Source of the DNA: Syngnathus acus
Taxonomy: Eukaryota; Chordata; Actinopteri; Syngnathiformes; Syngnathidae
NCBI RefSeq assembly: GCF_901709675.1
Contig: NC_051090.1
Span: 7,829,842-7,893,841, forward strand
Direction: 5' to 3'
Length of the DNA: 64,000 bases
Part shown: piece after piece, positions 12,240 to 24,045 of the stretch
Layout of the letters: each line of letters opens with the position of its first letter
How positions within the stretch are numbered: position 1 is the first letter of the stretch
The notes under the pieces: generated by a model
The model's database searches: none
What the model saw: only the letters and a program-made list of their open reading frames with translations
What the model was told of the DNA's origin: nothing
Made by a program: the position numbers and the translations under genes

Positions 12240-12959
12240 GTATGTCCATTTGCTTCACATACCTCAATAATTGCATGTGTTACACGTGAGTTTTTCTTGA
12301 GTTTGCCAACCATGCGGAGCGCGGTAGCTTGCTGACTCTCTTTTCGAACTGATAAAGCTGCTGTAAATTTTGCTTCTTAGTTTAATAAAGGAATTTATTG
12401 ATTGATTAATTGATTGTGATGATTGATGGTGCTCAATGGAGCCAGTCTATCGACAGGTCACTCCATGTTTTTGATGCCATGGTAAAATTGTATCGCTTTG
12501 TACCATATGCACTTTGTCCTATTTATTGATCAACTGCAATCTGACAATTTGTTCACTGTGTCACGTATTCATATTAAGACACAAGTTTCAGCTTCCTATT
12601 TGAGGTTGGTAATGCATGAAAAAAACTAATTGATAGCGTAAGATCACACTAAAACAGCACAGATGAGTCACCTTGAAAGCCTCTTACACGAATCCCTTTT
12701 TGCTTCTCATAGCCCCTTCCACTCTGTTACACCTGTAGCAATAGATTAAGTCTTAATCTATATATATATTATCTATATCTTAATCATTAAGATATAGTTT
12801 TGTTAAAGAAAAGTAACATGGAATAAGTGTTTTTTTTTTAAATGTTTTCTCAGAGAGATTTGTACCATTTGAAACCCTTCATTTATAAGCATACAACAGT
12901 GTGTGTATTTGTCATCAGTGTTGTCTTAACTAGATTTAATTGTGCGTGTTTGTTTTTCA
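12240..12959 (+). other. Inferred 5' UTR intron of XXYLT1
   Basis: A good donor (GGCAACAAG|GTATGT) at 12239/12240 and a good acceptor (TTTGTTTTTCAG|AACC) at 12959/12960 bracket a stretch without coding potential, 80 bases upstream of the XXYLT1 start codon. The interval includes a perfect 25-nt palindrome at 12773-12797. The donor choice is inference; the acceptor is stronger. Confidence 0.5.
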
Positions 12960-13025
12960 GAACCAAAGAGAAATGCTGATCAACAAAAAACTTTGATCAA
13001 CAAAAACAGTTTCCATTTTTCTGAC

Positions 13026-13052
13026 ATGAGTGTGCAGACATGCACATCCTAA
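13026..13052 (+). promoter_or_regulatory. Upstream ORF overlapping the XXYLT1 start codon
   Basis: ATG at 13026 opens an eight-codon frame (MSVQTCTS) ending TAA at 13050-13052. It overlaps the main ATG at 13040 in a different frame. Such an overlapping uORF would be expected to lower initiation at the main start if its ATG is used. Confidence 0.5.
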
Positions 13053-16000
13053 AACGAGCATACATGCTCATGGCCAGAGTCAGTATGTTCAGATCCCTTC
13101 AGTTTTTGCTGATCCTAGCCTCTGTTCTGGCTGTGGTGACGTTCTACTACTTTGGCTCAGAGAATCAGAACTTCTCCAGTACCACCAAGAGGATGAAACT
13201 GTCTCAGGCTAGCCGCAAGAACAATGGAAATAATGCAGACCTGACCGTGGATACCAGGTTCTCACAACTTGACAGATCCAGGGAGAAGGAAACGTCAGGG
13301 AGTGATGCTTTTCCATCCAGAAAGAGTGGCGACGAGACTTTGGACCAACACTTCAATGTTCTTATGATGTTCACTAAAGTGGACAAAAACCGCAGCCTCC
13401 AGGACAAGTTCAGGGTGGCCATGTTGTCTATGGTCAAGTATGCACAGTTCTTGGAAGGAGAGGTGTTGGTGCTTCATTTTGTGAGTGATCCAGCCAGTAA
13501 AGCACTGGGAGAAAAAATGCTTCGGGAATTTCTCACAAATGCAACATTCAAGTTCGAGGTAAGCACAGCATCCAGAAACAGTTTTATTTTCTCATCATCA
13601 CAGTGACAACAGTTTTGCATTCACATTTTTGCACAGCATGTATTTAGGTGCTTTTGTTAATGTTGAGTGTTAAACCATTTTTTAAAATTTTTGTCTCAAT
13701 ACTAAGGCCAGCTCTTCTGATTTTCGATTTTCAAGCACTTACGTTGCACTTTGATATCCCAGTAGAGGGCAGTGTTGGCTAGATAACATCGTACTCGTGC
13801 TGGGATGGATACAAACCTCTTGTGTTGCAAGGCGGAAAAAAACAAGGACACTGCCTCTTGCATGTCCTGTTTTCCTTTGTGTGTGTCTACATGCAAAACG
13901 GCACACACAATTTTCCACTTTGAAACAAAAGTACATCTCTCAAATCCATTAAGGATTAGATGCAAACAATTTGAAAACATCCACAATGCAGGAGTTATTG
14001 GAAAGAGGACACTTTATTTGAATAATTGGTGAGTACCAGATAGAGCCCCATTTACAAACCTCAGATGACTGCAGTTGCTGACATCTCCTTCCTTTAGCTC
14101 AGAGGTTTTTAAAGTGTGGTGTGAGGACCACAAGTGGTCCGCAGGTTCTAGTTGTGGGGACAAGCGGTACAGAAAATGGATGGATATATATAAAACATGC
14201 AAATTGAAATAGAATGGAGATTGTAGTTTCTTTGCATGAAGCTGGTTTACTTAGTTCTACCGACCCAATACTCATTTACTCACATTTTTTTTACTTTTCA
14301 AATACAGTGCAAATTAGTTGTATTTAAATTTTAAGTACAATACATTAAATAAATCACATTATTCATTGTTCTCTGTGAGTATTGCATTCATTCGATCGCA
14401 GAAATAACAATTCTTTGTAGTTTTTCTTCTGAAACCGTTCTCATTGTGTTAGGTGTTGTTCCATGATGTGGAAGTCCTTACTCACAAGCTGTTCCCAATT
14501 GTGGAAGCCTTGCAGAAGCACTTCAGTGCTGGCTCCTGGGCTTATTACAGCGATGCCATCTTCTTCTTGTCTGTAGCCATGCATCACATCTTGCCCAAAG
14601 GTAAGTGGAAGACCCAGTTGCAACATGTGCATTAGTGACATTGACTGCAAAATGTTTGTCTCCTTGCTCATAAGGAATGATTGTTTGGGTAAAATGTGTG
14701 TAAAAAGACCTATAACTTCAGGCGTTGCTTAGCACTCATAAAATAGATATTGCTTATCTTTTGTCACATTAGACACAAAACACGTGGATTGATAAGTGAC
14801 ACTAACAATGGAAAATCGATGTCCACCCCGAGATGAGCACATTGCAAGGACCCTTGCAGATGACACTCATTATGCCAGACTTCATCATGTGACCACTTTC
14901 AAAACATCTTCAAAATGATCAGCTGAAGAGGTATCCAAAAGCTTATTTTTAGCTGGCATGAGTTTAATTTGCAAAACAGAAATTTGTCACGATTCATAAC
15001 TAGATTCCAAGGAATCATTTTCCGTGCATCCCCTCTGGAGAAATAAAGCATGCAAGGACTTGTTACTGTATCATTCTCTGTTTTCCATTTTATGATCATT
15101 TGCTTTTTCACTCACCTTGCAGGTATAATTGCGGTTAAACATCTCATTGCTAAGCCTTCTTAAAATGTTTGTCTGATCTGTGAACCAATCAATATATTTT
15201 AGACCAAATGCAAGTCATGTGAGTTGGTCCCCGCCATCATTCAATTAGTGGTTAGTCAGACTGAAACTCGTGGAAACAACAGTCAGCCCATCCATCAATA
15301 TTTTTTTTTATACCACTTATTGTGTGTGGGATCACCGGTAGCTGAAGACCTTGGACTGGTTGGCAGTCAATTACACCAGACACATAGAAACAGACAACCT
15401 TTCACACATTCTCTAATGGCACCCAGAAAACAGGATGATCAATTATTTACATGCAATTTTAGAGCTTTCATCTCTATTTAATTGCCGTTGCATAGAAGAG
15501 ACAAAAGATCTTCAAATGAGAGGTTTTGTAATATAAAAGATAAGACCAGACTTTTTATGGAGTGTAAGAATTTAAATAATGTGGTTGAACACTCTCTTAT
15601 GCCTCTGGATGGAGCTTTGTCACTTTAATAGGGCACTGCTACTCGATTATAGCCGATTGAAAATCAGATTAAAAAATATCTTCAAATTGAAAATGTAATT
15701 CATGTGAAAAGTATCTTTGATGTGTGTGATTACGCATGATGTGTTTCTGCAAAATTGTGTCGGCAAAAACAGAAAACAACGACCCACAATGAATAGGCTT
15801 TAAGTACTCACATCAGGGGGGATATTAGGGCCTAATGAGATTGACCCACATTCTTCCTGAAAAAAAAAAAGGGGCCTTAGATAACAGTGTGCCTTTTGTT
15901 TTGCAGCCAATTTAGGTGTCGCTACGTAGTGCTATCTCCTCCGACCAGAGCCTTCAGCGCACTCTGTGCTTCTTTAATCACGTTATTCATCCAATAAAAC

Positions 16001-19000
16001 GTCAGCGTTGCCACAGCAGGCACTACAACACAAGAATAGCAAAGACTTGTAATTCCTTTTTATTCTGTTTTGTTCCGTAGCGGTCTCAAATACATACACC
16101 CAAAAAAGAACAAGCATAGAGTTTATCATCCGTTGGATGTAGCGAAATGATTATTTAAAAAAAATTCAGTCAATGCAACAAAATTAAGTCCATTCATCCA
16201 ATCTCTGAACCGCTTATCCCTTGCAATTCAATTTAGCGCCTTGCTGCGTGACTCAAGGTCATAACCGTAAAAGCCGTGTTATTCTGATTGACGGCAGACG
16301 TGGATAAGACAAGCAGTTGATGCAATTGGGTGGATGTCAGGCCGACAAAATTTTTCTCCCCTGTACAACCAAAAACTCCTGGGGAAAAAAAAAAAAAAAA
16401 ATACAGCTTAGCTCTACTGTCACTCTTGTGCCAAGTCCAGCATCCAACATCAAAGCTACCTCATCGCTGTGTTGTCACGATTGAATAACCACTTCCTATC
16501 CCACTCGTACGAGTTAAGCTGTGTTAGTACAAGCCATCAGAGCTCATCATTAGTCAGAGCCCCTCTCTGTTGAAATCGTACACAAGGGCATTGTGATGTG
16601 CACCTAGCTTCCTTGTTTGGAGAGCGTAGAAAACAGGTTGTTGTTCATTGTGCTCTTTTCCGCTCACTTGGATTCCACATTTGAAATGTATCAAAAAAGG
16701 CGTAAAGATGCATTTGAAATCCATGCTACAAGTTGTCCCCCATTGAAGCAACCTTCCCTTGAATTGTCTACAGCAGGGGTGTCAAACTCTTTTTTTTTTT
16801 TTTTTTTGGCAGGTCGCACTGTAGTCATAGCTTCTTTCGGAGGGCCAAATAAATGTATGAGCACCTCATATACAGTAAAAGCTACAAAACAAACTGACAA
16901 ATAACTCGTTTTCAAATCAGACGAGTAAAAACTGGTCAGATATTTAAAAAAAGAGATGATATTATTAAAAGTGAAGACAATTTGCAATTCTAGTAATGAC
17001 ACGAATTTGATGCACAATTTGTCTTTGCGGGCCACATAAAATGATGTGACGGGCCATATCTGGACCCCGGGCCTTGAGTTTGACACCTGTAGTCTCCAGA
17101 AAATGGATGCCTTCTCTCCCACATTTTCATGGAGTCCTGGAAGCATTCTTCTGAGCTCCTGCATAGCTGCTCAATAATTATAGGATCTCCATGACACCCA
17201 TACTGACTATTTCTCATTTCATTACCATGCCAACCAGAAAAACATAGGAAATTGAAACAATGACCAGATGAGATTTGAATATCCTGGATACATTATAGTC
17301 ACAAACAAGCTACCGTGTTCACCCCGATGCTAGAAAAAGGTCACCTTGAGGGTTTTTTTAATGCCTACCTGACCTTTTTATTTATTTGCACATTTTCACG
17401 GCATTTCCTCTTTGAGGTCTTGGGTTCACTGTTCTGATGACTGTTTTATGTAACATCTTTAACTCCCCCACATAGGCTCCTATTTCCTGAATGATTTGCT
17501 TGTGTTTGCACAGCTGCTCGAAAGTCGTACACGTTGTGATTATTTTTTTCCTTCTTTCAGATTTGACACGCATTGTGCAACTTGACATCGATTTGAAGTA
17601 CAGGACCAACATCAGGGACCTCTTCCAGGAATTTGACCGCTTCCCACCAGGAGCCGTACTCGGCATCGTCAGGGAAATGCAGCCAGTGTACAGGTATCGC
17701 ACGTCACTCAACATAGCCTATTTAAGAGATGCTTTGTCAAGGAAACATAATTGGAAATATGTAGCAATCGCTTCCTGTAGCCCGACTGGCTTTATGGAGC
17801 TCATTTACATAATTTTCAAGTTTGGGGCCATTCAAGAGGCTGCAGTGTTTGTCAAGATTTGAATTATTATTAGAACGTACCCGTGAATGGGAAACACTCG
17901 TGAAAATTTTGCATATTCAGCAATTTGAGAACTGAGATGTTATTCGCTATCATATCAGTCCTATTTTGACTCCAGCATTTTTCAAAAAGGACTGACTTTT
18001 GAATTTTTTGCATAGTTTTTTTTATAGGTGTATTTAATGCCATTGGTATTTGTCTGATGGCAAAGGAGGGTCGGTTCCTCAGGTGTTTGCTCATGAAGGC
18101 CCACGGTATTTCTTCCTGAGCTGCTACTGGCGTGATGTTGGTCTGCTCTTTTATTCTCGGGAGATTACTGAGAAATTGGCAGAGAGACGCTTCTAATCAG
18201 CAAAGGCTTTGTTGCCATATTGTGAATCATGCCTGTCCTCTGTCCCTTTTGTTCCCTTTCTGGAGTAAATTAACAATCTGCTCACTGCTCTCTAACCTGA
18301 CAATCAACCACATATGGATTAGGATTTTCTTTCATGCTTGCTCACTGTTGCCAAATAATCTATTTGTATGTTTTGTATGTTTGGCTTGTTTGCATTTCTT
18401 CCTATGAAAATCTGTCCTATTTCTCGGACCCCTGAGATACATGGCCCCCTCAAGGAAAAATTGTAGCTCCGCCAGTGACACAAAATACCTTTTCTTTCAA
18501 AAAAAAAAAAAAAGTCATTGTACTGTATTTATAAAAAAAAAAAAAAAAAAAAAGAAATTATATATACACAGAGAAAGTTTTACATATGAACAGAATGACT
18601 TCTCAAGTCAAAATCCATCCATCCAGGTTTTTGTTAAAGACACAACAGACTATTTAACTTTGGTCTCAAGGATAAACATTAAACATGCGTGGCAAAATGG
18701 GTGTCGATGGGGAAGAAGTCACAGTTATAAATAGTGATGGTTTTGGTATTGATGTGTTTCTCTCTAGCATACAGCTGAATTATCTCCCATCCTCTTCCTC
18801 TCCTATACATTTAACACCCCAAAAAAACAGCTCCATCACACGGAGGCTAAATACTGTGTCAGTATTTTTCTGGCCCATGTTTGATAAATGAGTCTGGTAA
18901 GGACAACCGTATTCCTGCAAGTAAAGTTTCTGAAGGAAATTGAAGAGTCCGCAGAAGTACGTAGCCCACGTCATGGAGGATATTACTTTTCTGTCTGCCA

Positions 19001-21630
19001 TTGCATAAGCAATGTCATACAAAATGCGTTACATAATGACACTTCATAAAGAATTTACGGAGGGCTGTGCAATTAATCGAAATTCAATTACAATTACATG
19101 ATTACTAAATTGCTTAATCGTCAGAAAAATGATTACTAATATGCATTAATAACCAATGCACAATGTTGATACAAGTAAGGTATTCTTGAATTTATACAGT
19201 ACTTTTGCATTGTCATAAAAATGTTTGGTCCATTAAGGAACTTAAATAATGATTGTGTTTCAAAGAAATTTGTCTTAATATTTTTTTACATGTTAAAGTT
19301 TTTTCTTAATTTGTACCATTAAAATATTTTGTTTTGATTAATCATGATTTCAATTATCACCAAAATAATTGATATTCATATTTTTTCCATAATCGAGCAG
19401 TCCTAATTGTAAGTATTATGTCGACAAAAAGTCCGTGGATCAGGATTAATGTCATTTCTAACTTAATTATTTTGTCTTTGCAGTTCATTGAATTGAATAT
19501 ACAGTAAGCTGAAAAGGATTCGAAATATAGCCATCATGACCATTGAATATGTACTGGCAGGCCTCTCATCGGGAGAACTTTCCTGTTATGAACTGCGAGC
19601 TCCCACTCCTATTGGGTGCTAATGGAAAGAAAGAGCAATTTCAGGACAATGCTTCTTCTCGCTATTCAGACCACATCCTGAAGTTCAGTTCAATTTAGAT
19701 TTGGGGGAAAAAAAGCTTTGTCTTCACACTACAGCTCCATTTACAGCTGCAACTAATGGTTACTTCAATGATCGATTAATCGGTCGAATATTATTTTGAT
19801 GAATCAGATTTTTAAAATGCATCTTTTGATTTCCGTCCCTTCATTCAAAAACAGGAAACTATGTCAAGTTGACAGTGTAGAAAATACACAAACTTGTTCC
19901 AATCGTAACTATTCTGTTTAAAGTTTACTCTCATGACTATTTGACCAATTTCACCCGGGTTAAGATCACGGATGAAAGAAAGTTCTATTATTGTTTACTG
20001 ACTGAGCCTGCTGAATGTGTCGCAGGGCACGTACACGCATCTTAACACGACTCTGCAGGGATTTAAACTGCGGACAAGCTACAGCTGCTGGATGGTCATG
20101 ACTCAGACAAAATTATTTTCCCACTTGATTCCATATACATAACACATTATGATTCAACTCCCGATGGGTTTTGCATGCTTCATTCTGCAGTAAGTTAATA
20201 AAACAGGGCATTCTGCAAGAAGTTTCTCTTCATCGTCGGTTGCCATGGACATAAAAGAGAGAAACTTGTGTCTGGCCCCCACCCTGCCCTAACGATCAAG
20301 CCAACCAAGAGCTCTGAGGTCGGGATGCAGTTCACATCCAAACAACAGCTCTGGAAGACTTTTCTGACACACTGGAAAGAAATTCAAGCAAAAGCTGTCT
20401 AGAAACTCACAAGCTTTGGTTTGTAAATCTAGTTTTCAAATAAGAGGTCAAATATTAAAATGCAACTTGACTTGTTAGATGTTTTTGGCAGAAAACAAAA
20501 TACAACCTCTTGTATAGAATCTTTCAAACAAGTCTTGTTTTCAAATAAGAGGTCAAATGTTAAAATGCAACTTAACTTGTTTTGGCAGAAAGCAAAATAC
20601 AACCTCCTAGGGCTACAAATTTGGGAAATTGTGAAATTTGTTTAAAAAATTGTCAAAAACTTGGTGATTTGAATATTATGCTCAGTGCTATAGTCTATAA
20701 AAATCTGAGAAAAATGTCATTTGCCTAATAATTTGGAACACATCAGTCACCATTAAATATTAGGTAACATCTACCCTATGACTTTTCAATTCCATTGAAT
20801 AAAACTTGCCTTTGGAATAAAATAATATTTTGAAAACCCACAGGTCAACTAGGCATACCGATGGTTATTCAATGAGGCTGTGTGTGTGTGTGTGTGTGGG
20901 GTTCTTTTACCAGCGTCAGTGGTGGTATGTTGGCACCGAATGCTGCTGTGCTGGCACGGCACTCTTGGACCTGCGAGCTTCCTGTTATTTGCCCACTGGG
21001 CTGTTTGTTCAGCAGATGGCATACGAAGAGAGTTGCTGCTCAGTTTCATGAATGCAGTCGAACAAACGAATTCTTAAACAGCTCATTGCAAAATTGTTGA
21101 ATCGGAACTTTATTGACAAATGTGTCACCGCTCTTTCCTTTCTTGTTTATTGCCACATTGACAAAACAAATATATGCAGTCTAGTATTTTTATTGCATTA
21201 CCCCGCATACAGACATCTCCTCTTCGCACACAGACACACATTCTGGCAGTACCGCAAGGAAAACCCTCAAACCAGAGTGGGTGACCCCCCGCCCGAAGGT
21301 CTCCCCGGCTTCAACAGTGGCGTGATGTTACTGGACTTGGCTGCCATGAGGGCCTCCGCTCTCTACAACCAACTCCTGGATAAGCGAAACGTGACCAAGC
21401 TAGCTGAAAAATACAGCATCAAGGGCCACCTTGGGGACCAAGACTTCTTCACTGTGATCAGCATGGAGCACCCAGAACTGTTTTACAGCCTGGCGTGTGG
21501 TTGGAACCGGCAACTGTGTACCTGGTGGAGGGACCATGGCTACCGAGATGTCTTTCAGTTGTATTATCAGTGTGATGGACCCATCTATATCTACCATGGG
21601 AACTGTAACACCTCCATACCAGATGATTAA
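13040..21630 (+). CDS. XXYLT1: XXYLT1 xyloside xylosyltransferase 1, complete
   Basis: XXYLT1 is an ER-resident type II membrane enzyme of the GT8 family. It transfers an alpha-1,3-linked xylose to Xyl-Glc O-glycans on EGF repeats, including those of Notch. Coding exons are 13040-13558, 14453-14600, 17561-17693 and 21234-21630, totalling 1197 nt or 398 aa (human 393), with consistent phases. Residues about 20-38 form the signal anchor (LQFLLILASVLAVVTFYYF). The DxD metal/UDP-sugar motif is D231-I-D233 in VQLDIDLKY. Downstream family blocks are PPPEGLPGFNSGVMLL (286-301), GHLGDQDFF (331-339), WNRQLCTWWRDHGY (357-370) and the C-terminal YHGNCNTSIPDD. C355, C362, C380 and C391 are candidates for lumenal disulfides. 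The residue 39-105 stem is poorly conserved. The first ATG in this frame gives the anchor, hence the start. Confidence 0.95.
13759..13772 (+). promoter_or_regulatory. CTCF-core-like motif in XXYLT1 intron 1
   Basis: CCAGTAGAGGGCAG fits every position of the core CCASYAGRKGGCRS on the plus strand. It is intronic, 200 bases past the first coding exon. Motif match only. Confidence 0.45.
14097..14190 (+). repeat. Composite transposon/retroposon fragment
   Basis: The left half (CTCAGAGGTTTTTAAAGTGT and GTGGTCCGCAGG) resembles a hAT terminal segment. The right half (GACAAGCGGTACAGAAAATGGATGGA) is, in shortened form, the common fish non-LTR 3' tail. The two are fused without flanking duplications that I can see, in XXYLT1 intron 1. 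Confidence 0.45.
15280..15470 (-). repeat. Degenerate L2-like retroposon 3' tail
   Basis: Diagnostic pieces of the fish non-LTR tail appear in order: CCCATCCATCAATA, TATACCACTTATTG, GACTGGTTGGCAGTCAATTA, CACATAGAAACAGACAACC and CACACATTCT. It is decayed and lies in XXYLT1 intron 2. Related fragments occur at 45539-45728 (opposite orientation) and 49920-50035. Confidence 0.6.
16774..17091 (-). mobile_element. Non-autonomous hAT element, copy 2
   Basis: This is the same family as 9171-9484, inserted in the opposite orientation. Its left end is CAGGGGTGTCAAACTC, followed by a long T run, and its right end is GAGTTTGACACCTGTA. Flanks GTCTACAG (16766-16773) and GTCTCCAG (17092-17099) match at seven of eight positions. 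Confidence 0.85.
18464..18477 (-). repeat. Transposon terminal sequence CACTGGCGGAGCTA
   Basis: On the minus strand the sequence begins CACTGGCGGAGCTACAAT and continues into CCTTGAGGGGGCCATG. The same end occurs at 35901-35914. It is one terminus of an unnamed DNA transposon; the other end was not found here. Confidence 0.5.
19061..19404. repeat. DNA-transposon relic with AATCG-rich ends
   Basis: The left end AGGGCTGTGCAATTAATCG and the right end ATAATCGAGCAGTCCT are imperfect inverse copies, with AT-rich sequence between. There is no open frame. The flanks do not show a convincing target duplication. Confidence 0.45.
20430..20610 (+). repeat. Direct duplication, about 105 bp period
   Basis: The block GTTTTCAAATAAGAGGTCAA ... 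TTAAAATGCAACTT ... GGCAGAAA(A/G)CAAAATACAACCTC occurs twice in tandem. The second copy has lost about 13 bases (GTTAGATGT region). The divergence is low, so the duplication is relatively young. It lies in XXYLT1 intron 3. Confidence 0.85.
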
Positions 21631-21909
21631 ATACAGATGATAAAAATGCAGTATTGTTTAATATAATTGAAGACTTTCCCCCTCACAAATCATCAGTGGA
21701 TTTGTCATAACAGACTCTTTGCCCTTTGCTGGTCGACGGGTTGCTAAGACCTTTTTCCTTTTCCTGATAACTTGCACCAATGTCTCTGTAGACTAATCAT
21801 GCAAACTCAGATTCAAATTGCCTGTTATTGTTATTATGTTTTCCTCACATTCAGTAGTTTTTTGTCAGCTTCTGCCTTTCTTTTACTGGCAAATATTAAC
21901 TGTGACCCA

Positions 21910-21915
21910 AATAAA
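21910..21915 (+). terminator. XXYLT1 polyadenylation signal
   Basis: AATAAA lies 280 bases past the XXYLT1 stop codon, in an otherwise unremarkable 3' UTR. Confidence 0.65.
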
Positions 21916-22312
21916 ACCACTGACCCACTTTTGAGCAGACTCTCAGATTAAAATGAATGTCAGCACTTGATATTCATCACGTAAGTGTGTGATGTGGTGG
22001 CTGGTGAAGGTTCAGCATTAAGTCTCGCTAACAAATATTCGTGAAAAGAAAGTATTCAGATTAATACATTTCACATGATTTAACCCCAAAGCTGATCAAT
22101 TTTTTTTTTTTTAAAGCATCGGTTCACTCCATCTTCGGGGTAACTAAAAAAAGACGGTGCCCTTTTATGCAGTTTCAAAAGAGTTTCAGATACTCTCTCA
22201 ATGATAATATATCTTGTGAAAGTGGGGGGCTACTTCAGTGCCTGATGAAACTATTAGTAAAGACCATACCACTATATTTTCAGACAGAGGTGTCAAAAGT
22301 AAAGAAAGTAAA

Positions 22313-22446
22313 AATCCTGCCACAATTTGCCTTTAGCCATACGTACTTGGAATTAACCGGGCCGGTAATCGGTCTCCGAGAGCTAGCTCGTTTACCGTCT
22401 GTTTAATTAAACTCACCTTTGGCTAAAGGCAAACTCTGGCAGGACC
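22313..22446. repeat. Imperfect foldback (palindromic) element
   Basis: The outer arms (about 22315-22339 and 22421-22445) share TGCCTTTAGCCA and TCCTGCCA in inverted orientation. The pairing continues inward with gaps (GGTAA, AATTAA) to a perfect 10-bp palindrome GAGCTAGCTC near 22379-22388. The whole stretch can be read as one decaying hairpin-type MITE. Its family is not known to me. Confidence 0.55.
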
Positions 22447-23900
22447 TGGAATTGACCACTATGGTTTCACCAGATTGTATCGTGATGCGCTTGTCAACAC
22501 GTGCTTTCAAATGCATTTCAAAACCTTCGTACAAAACAAAAACGTCAGTGTGACATACATACAAAAGCTGACCTATTTCTGTCACTCCCTCAGAAAAATA
22601 ACCGGCAGAATCTTGGATTGTCAGGGTGTTGATATTTAGAATGATCTATAAACTTGAGCTTCTTGAGGGACAATGACAGGAAATTGTATTTCCCCCGGTT
22701 ATATCTGATTATTTTCATTGCGGCAATCGCACAGTTTTGACAGTATGTCTCTTGGATGGTCAGTCAGCCAGCCTTCAAAATAACATTTTATAGTCCCTTT
22801 TTTCTGTTGTACTGAATAACTGGATCAATGACTCAGTAGGGAGTCCCATCGCAGCTACTTTCGTGAAACCTTTCAATAATCTTCCATATCTGTCGCTTCT
22901 TTTTGCTCACACTGTGTGAGACCAAGAATGGATAACATCAGTCTCGTGGAGCCTCTCATAGTCATTTACAATACTAAAACAACAAATACAGTAAACTCTA
23001 ACTGATTGTATCGTACTAATAAATATGGGATGGATGTCAATCTCCCCTTTGTATTTCCGAAGCTGCGTTTACTCCATCTTGAAGAAGAGGAACCTGCCCA
23101 AGTTTTGCTTTAAGGCACACAGATGACACATAATGGAAGGATGCATAATCCAGTCGAGTAAAATAGATGGCCTTGATAGTAATGGCCAAACCACAGGAAA
23201 CCTGTTTCCCAACACAAAGAAGACAGGAATTGGATTAGACTGTCTCGAGACATAATACCGACTTTTATTGACAAAATGTGAATTCACAATGCCTTTGTGG
23301 AAGATGCAAACTGTGAGCACTGACCAGGGAAACCGACCCACATAATGTATCATTCCATCTCGCTGGAATTAGATCTCTAAATTGTCCTACTTCAGACCCC
23401 ACAGGGAGAATTTACATTTCCATCTTTGACAGATTACTCTTGTCTGGTGGTTCCCACTAAGCATTTATGTTATGCCAGTTAATTAAGTTTGTTTATTGCA
23501 TTATGGAAATACAGCAACTAAAATAAAACAGAATTTGCTTGACAATTTCGATTTTACCCAACATCATGAGCTATCCGTTTCGAAGCAACTGAGTTGAGAA
23601 CCGATAAGATCTGAGTTATGTGTTTGTTTGAAACCAAATGACACCGTGACATTACCGTGTTGTCAGTGGCTGACAAACTTTAAACGTGTGTCTGTGTAGG
23701 AGTGAAACCAGGGGTGAGCAAACGACAACTTACAGTCGCTACCAAAGAGTCCTATAATAATTATATGATTATTATATAATAGTGGATGGTCTTTATTTAT
23801 TCCGAGCACACTCAAAGAACTTTTTTATTTAAAGCATAGTATATCATTTTCATCTGGTTTTGAACACATTTGGTTTTAGGCCTACATTCTGTTTATCATT

Positions 23901-24045
23901 GTACCATGATTTCTGAGAACCACCCAGATTTGTATTCTTACTCACTTCATACGTTGCTTGTAATTTGATTTAATTTGTACCATGCTTTCTCAGAACCACC
24001 CAGATTTGTATTCTGACTCACTCCATACATTGCTTGTAATTTGAG
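23901..24045 (+). repeat. 76-bp tandem duplication
   Basis: Copies start at 23901 and 23977 with GTACCATG(A/C)TTTCT and share AGAACCACCCAGATTTGTAT and CATAC(G/A)TTGCTTGTAATTTGA. Only a few substitutions separate them. There are exactly two copies. Confidence 0.9.

Larger units (their letters stand above)
14601..17560 (+). other. XXYLT1 intron 2
   Basis: No coding exon was found in this 3-kb intron. It carries a retroposon tail (15280-15470), a short related piece near 16190-16225 (CATTCATCCAATCTCTGAAC then GCTTATCC), a poly-A run at 16385-16401 and hAT copy 2 (16774-17091). Confidence 0.8.
17694..21233 (+). other. XXYLT1 intron 3
   Basis: The intron is 3.5 kb with no coding exon. It holds poly-A runs (18500-18553), a TIR-like end at 18464-18477, a decayed DNA-transposon relic at 19061-19404, a second relic around 19745-19800, a direct duplication at 20430-20610 and a short TG run at 20879-20897. 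Confidence 0.8.
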
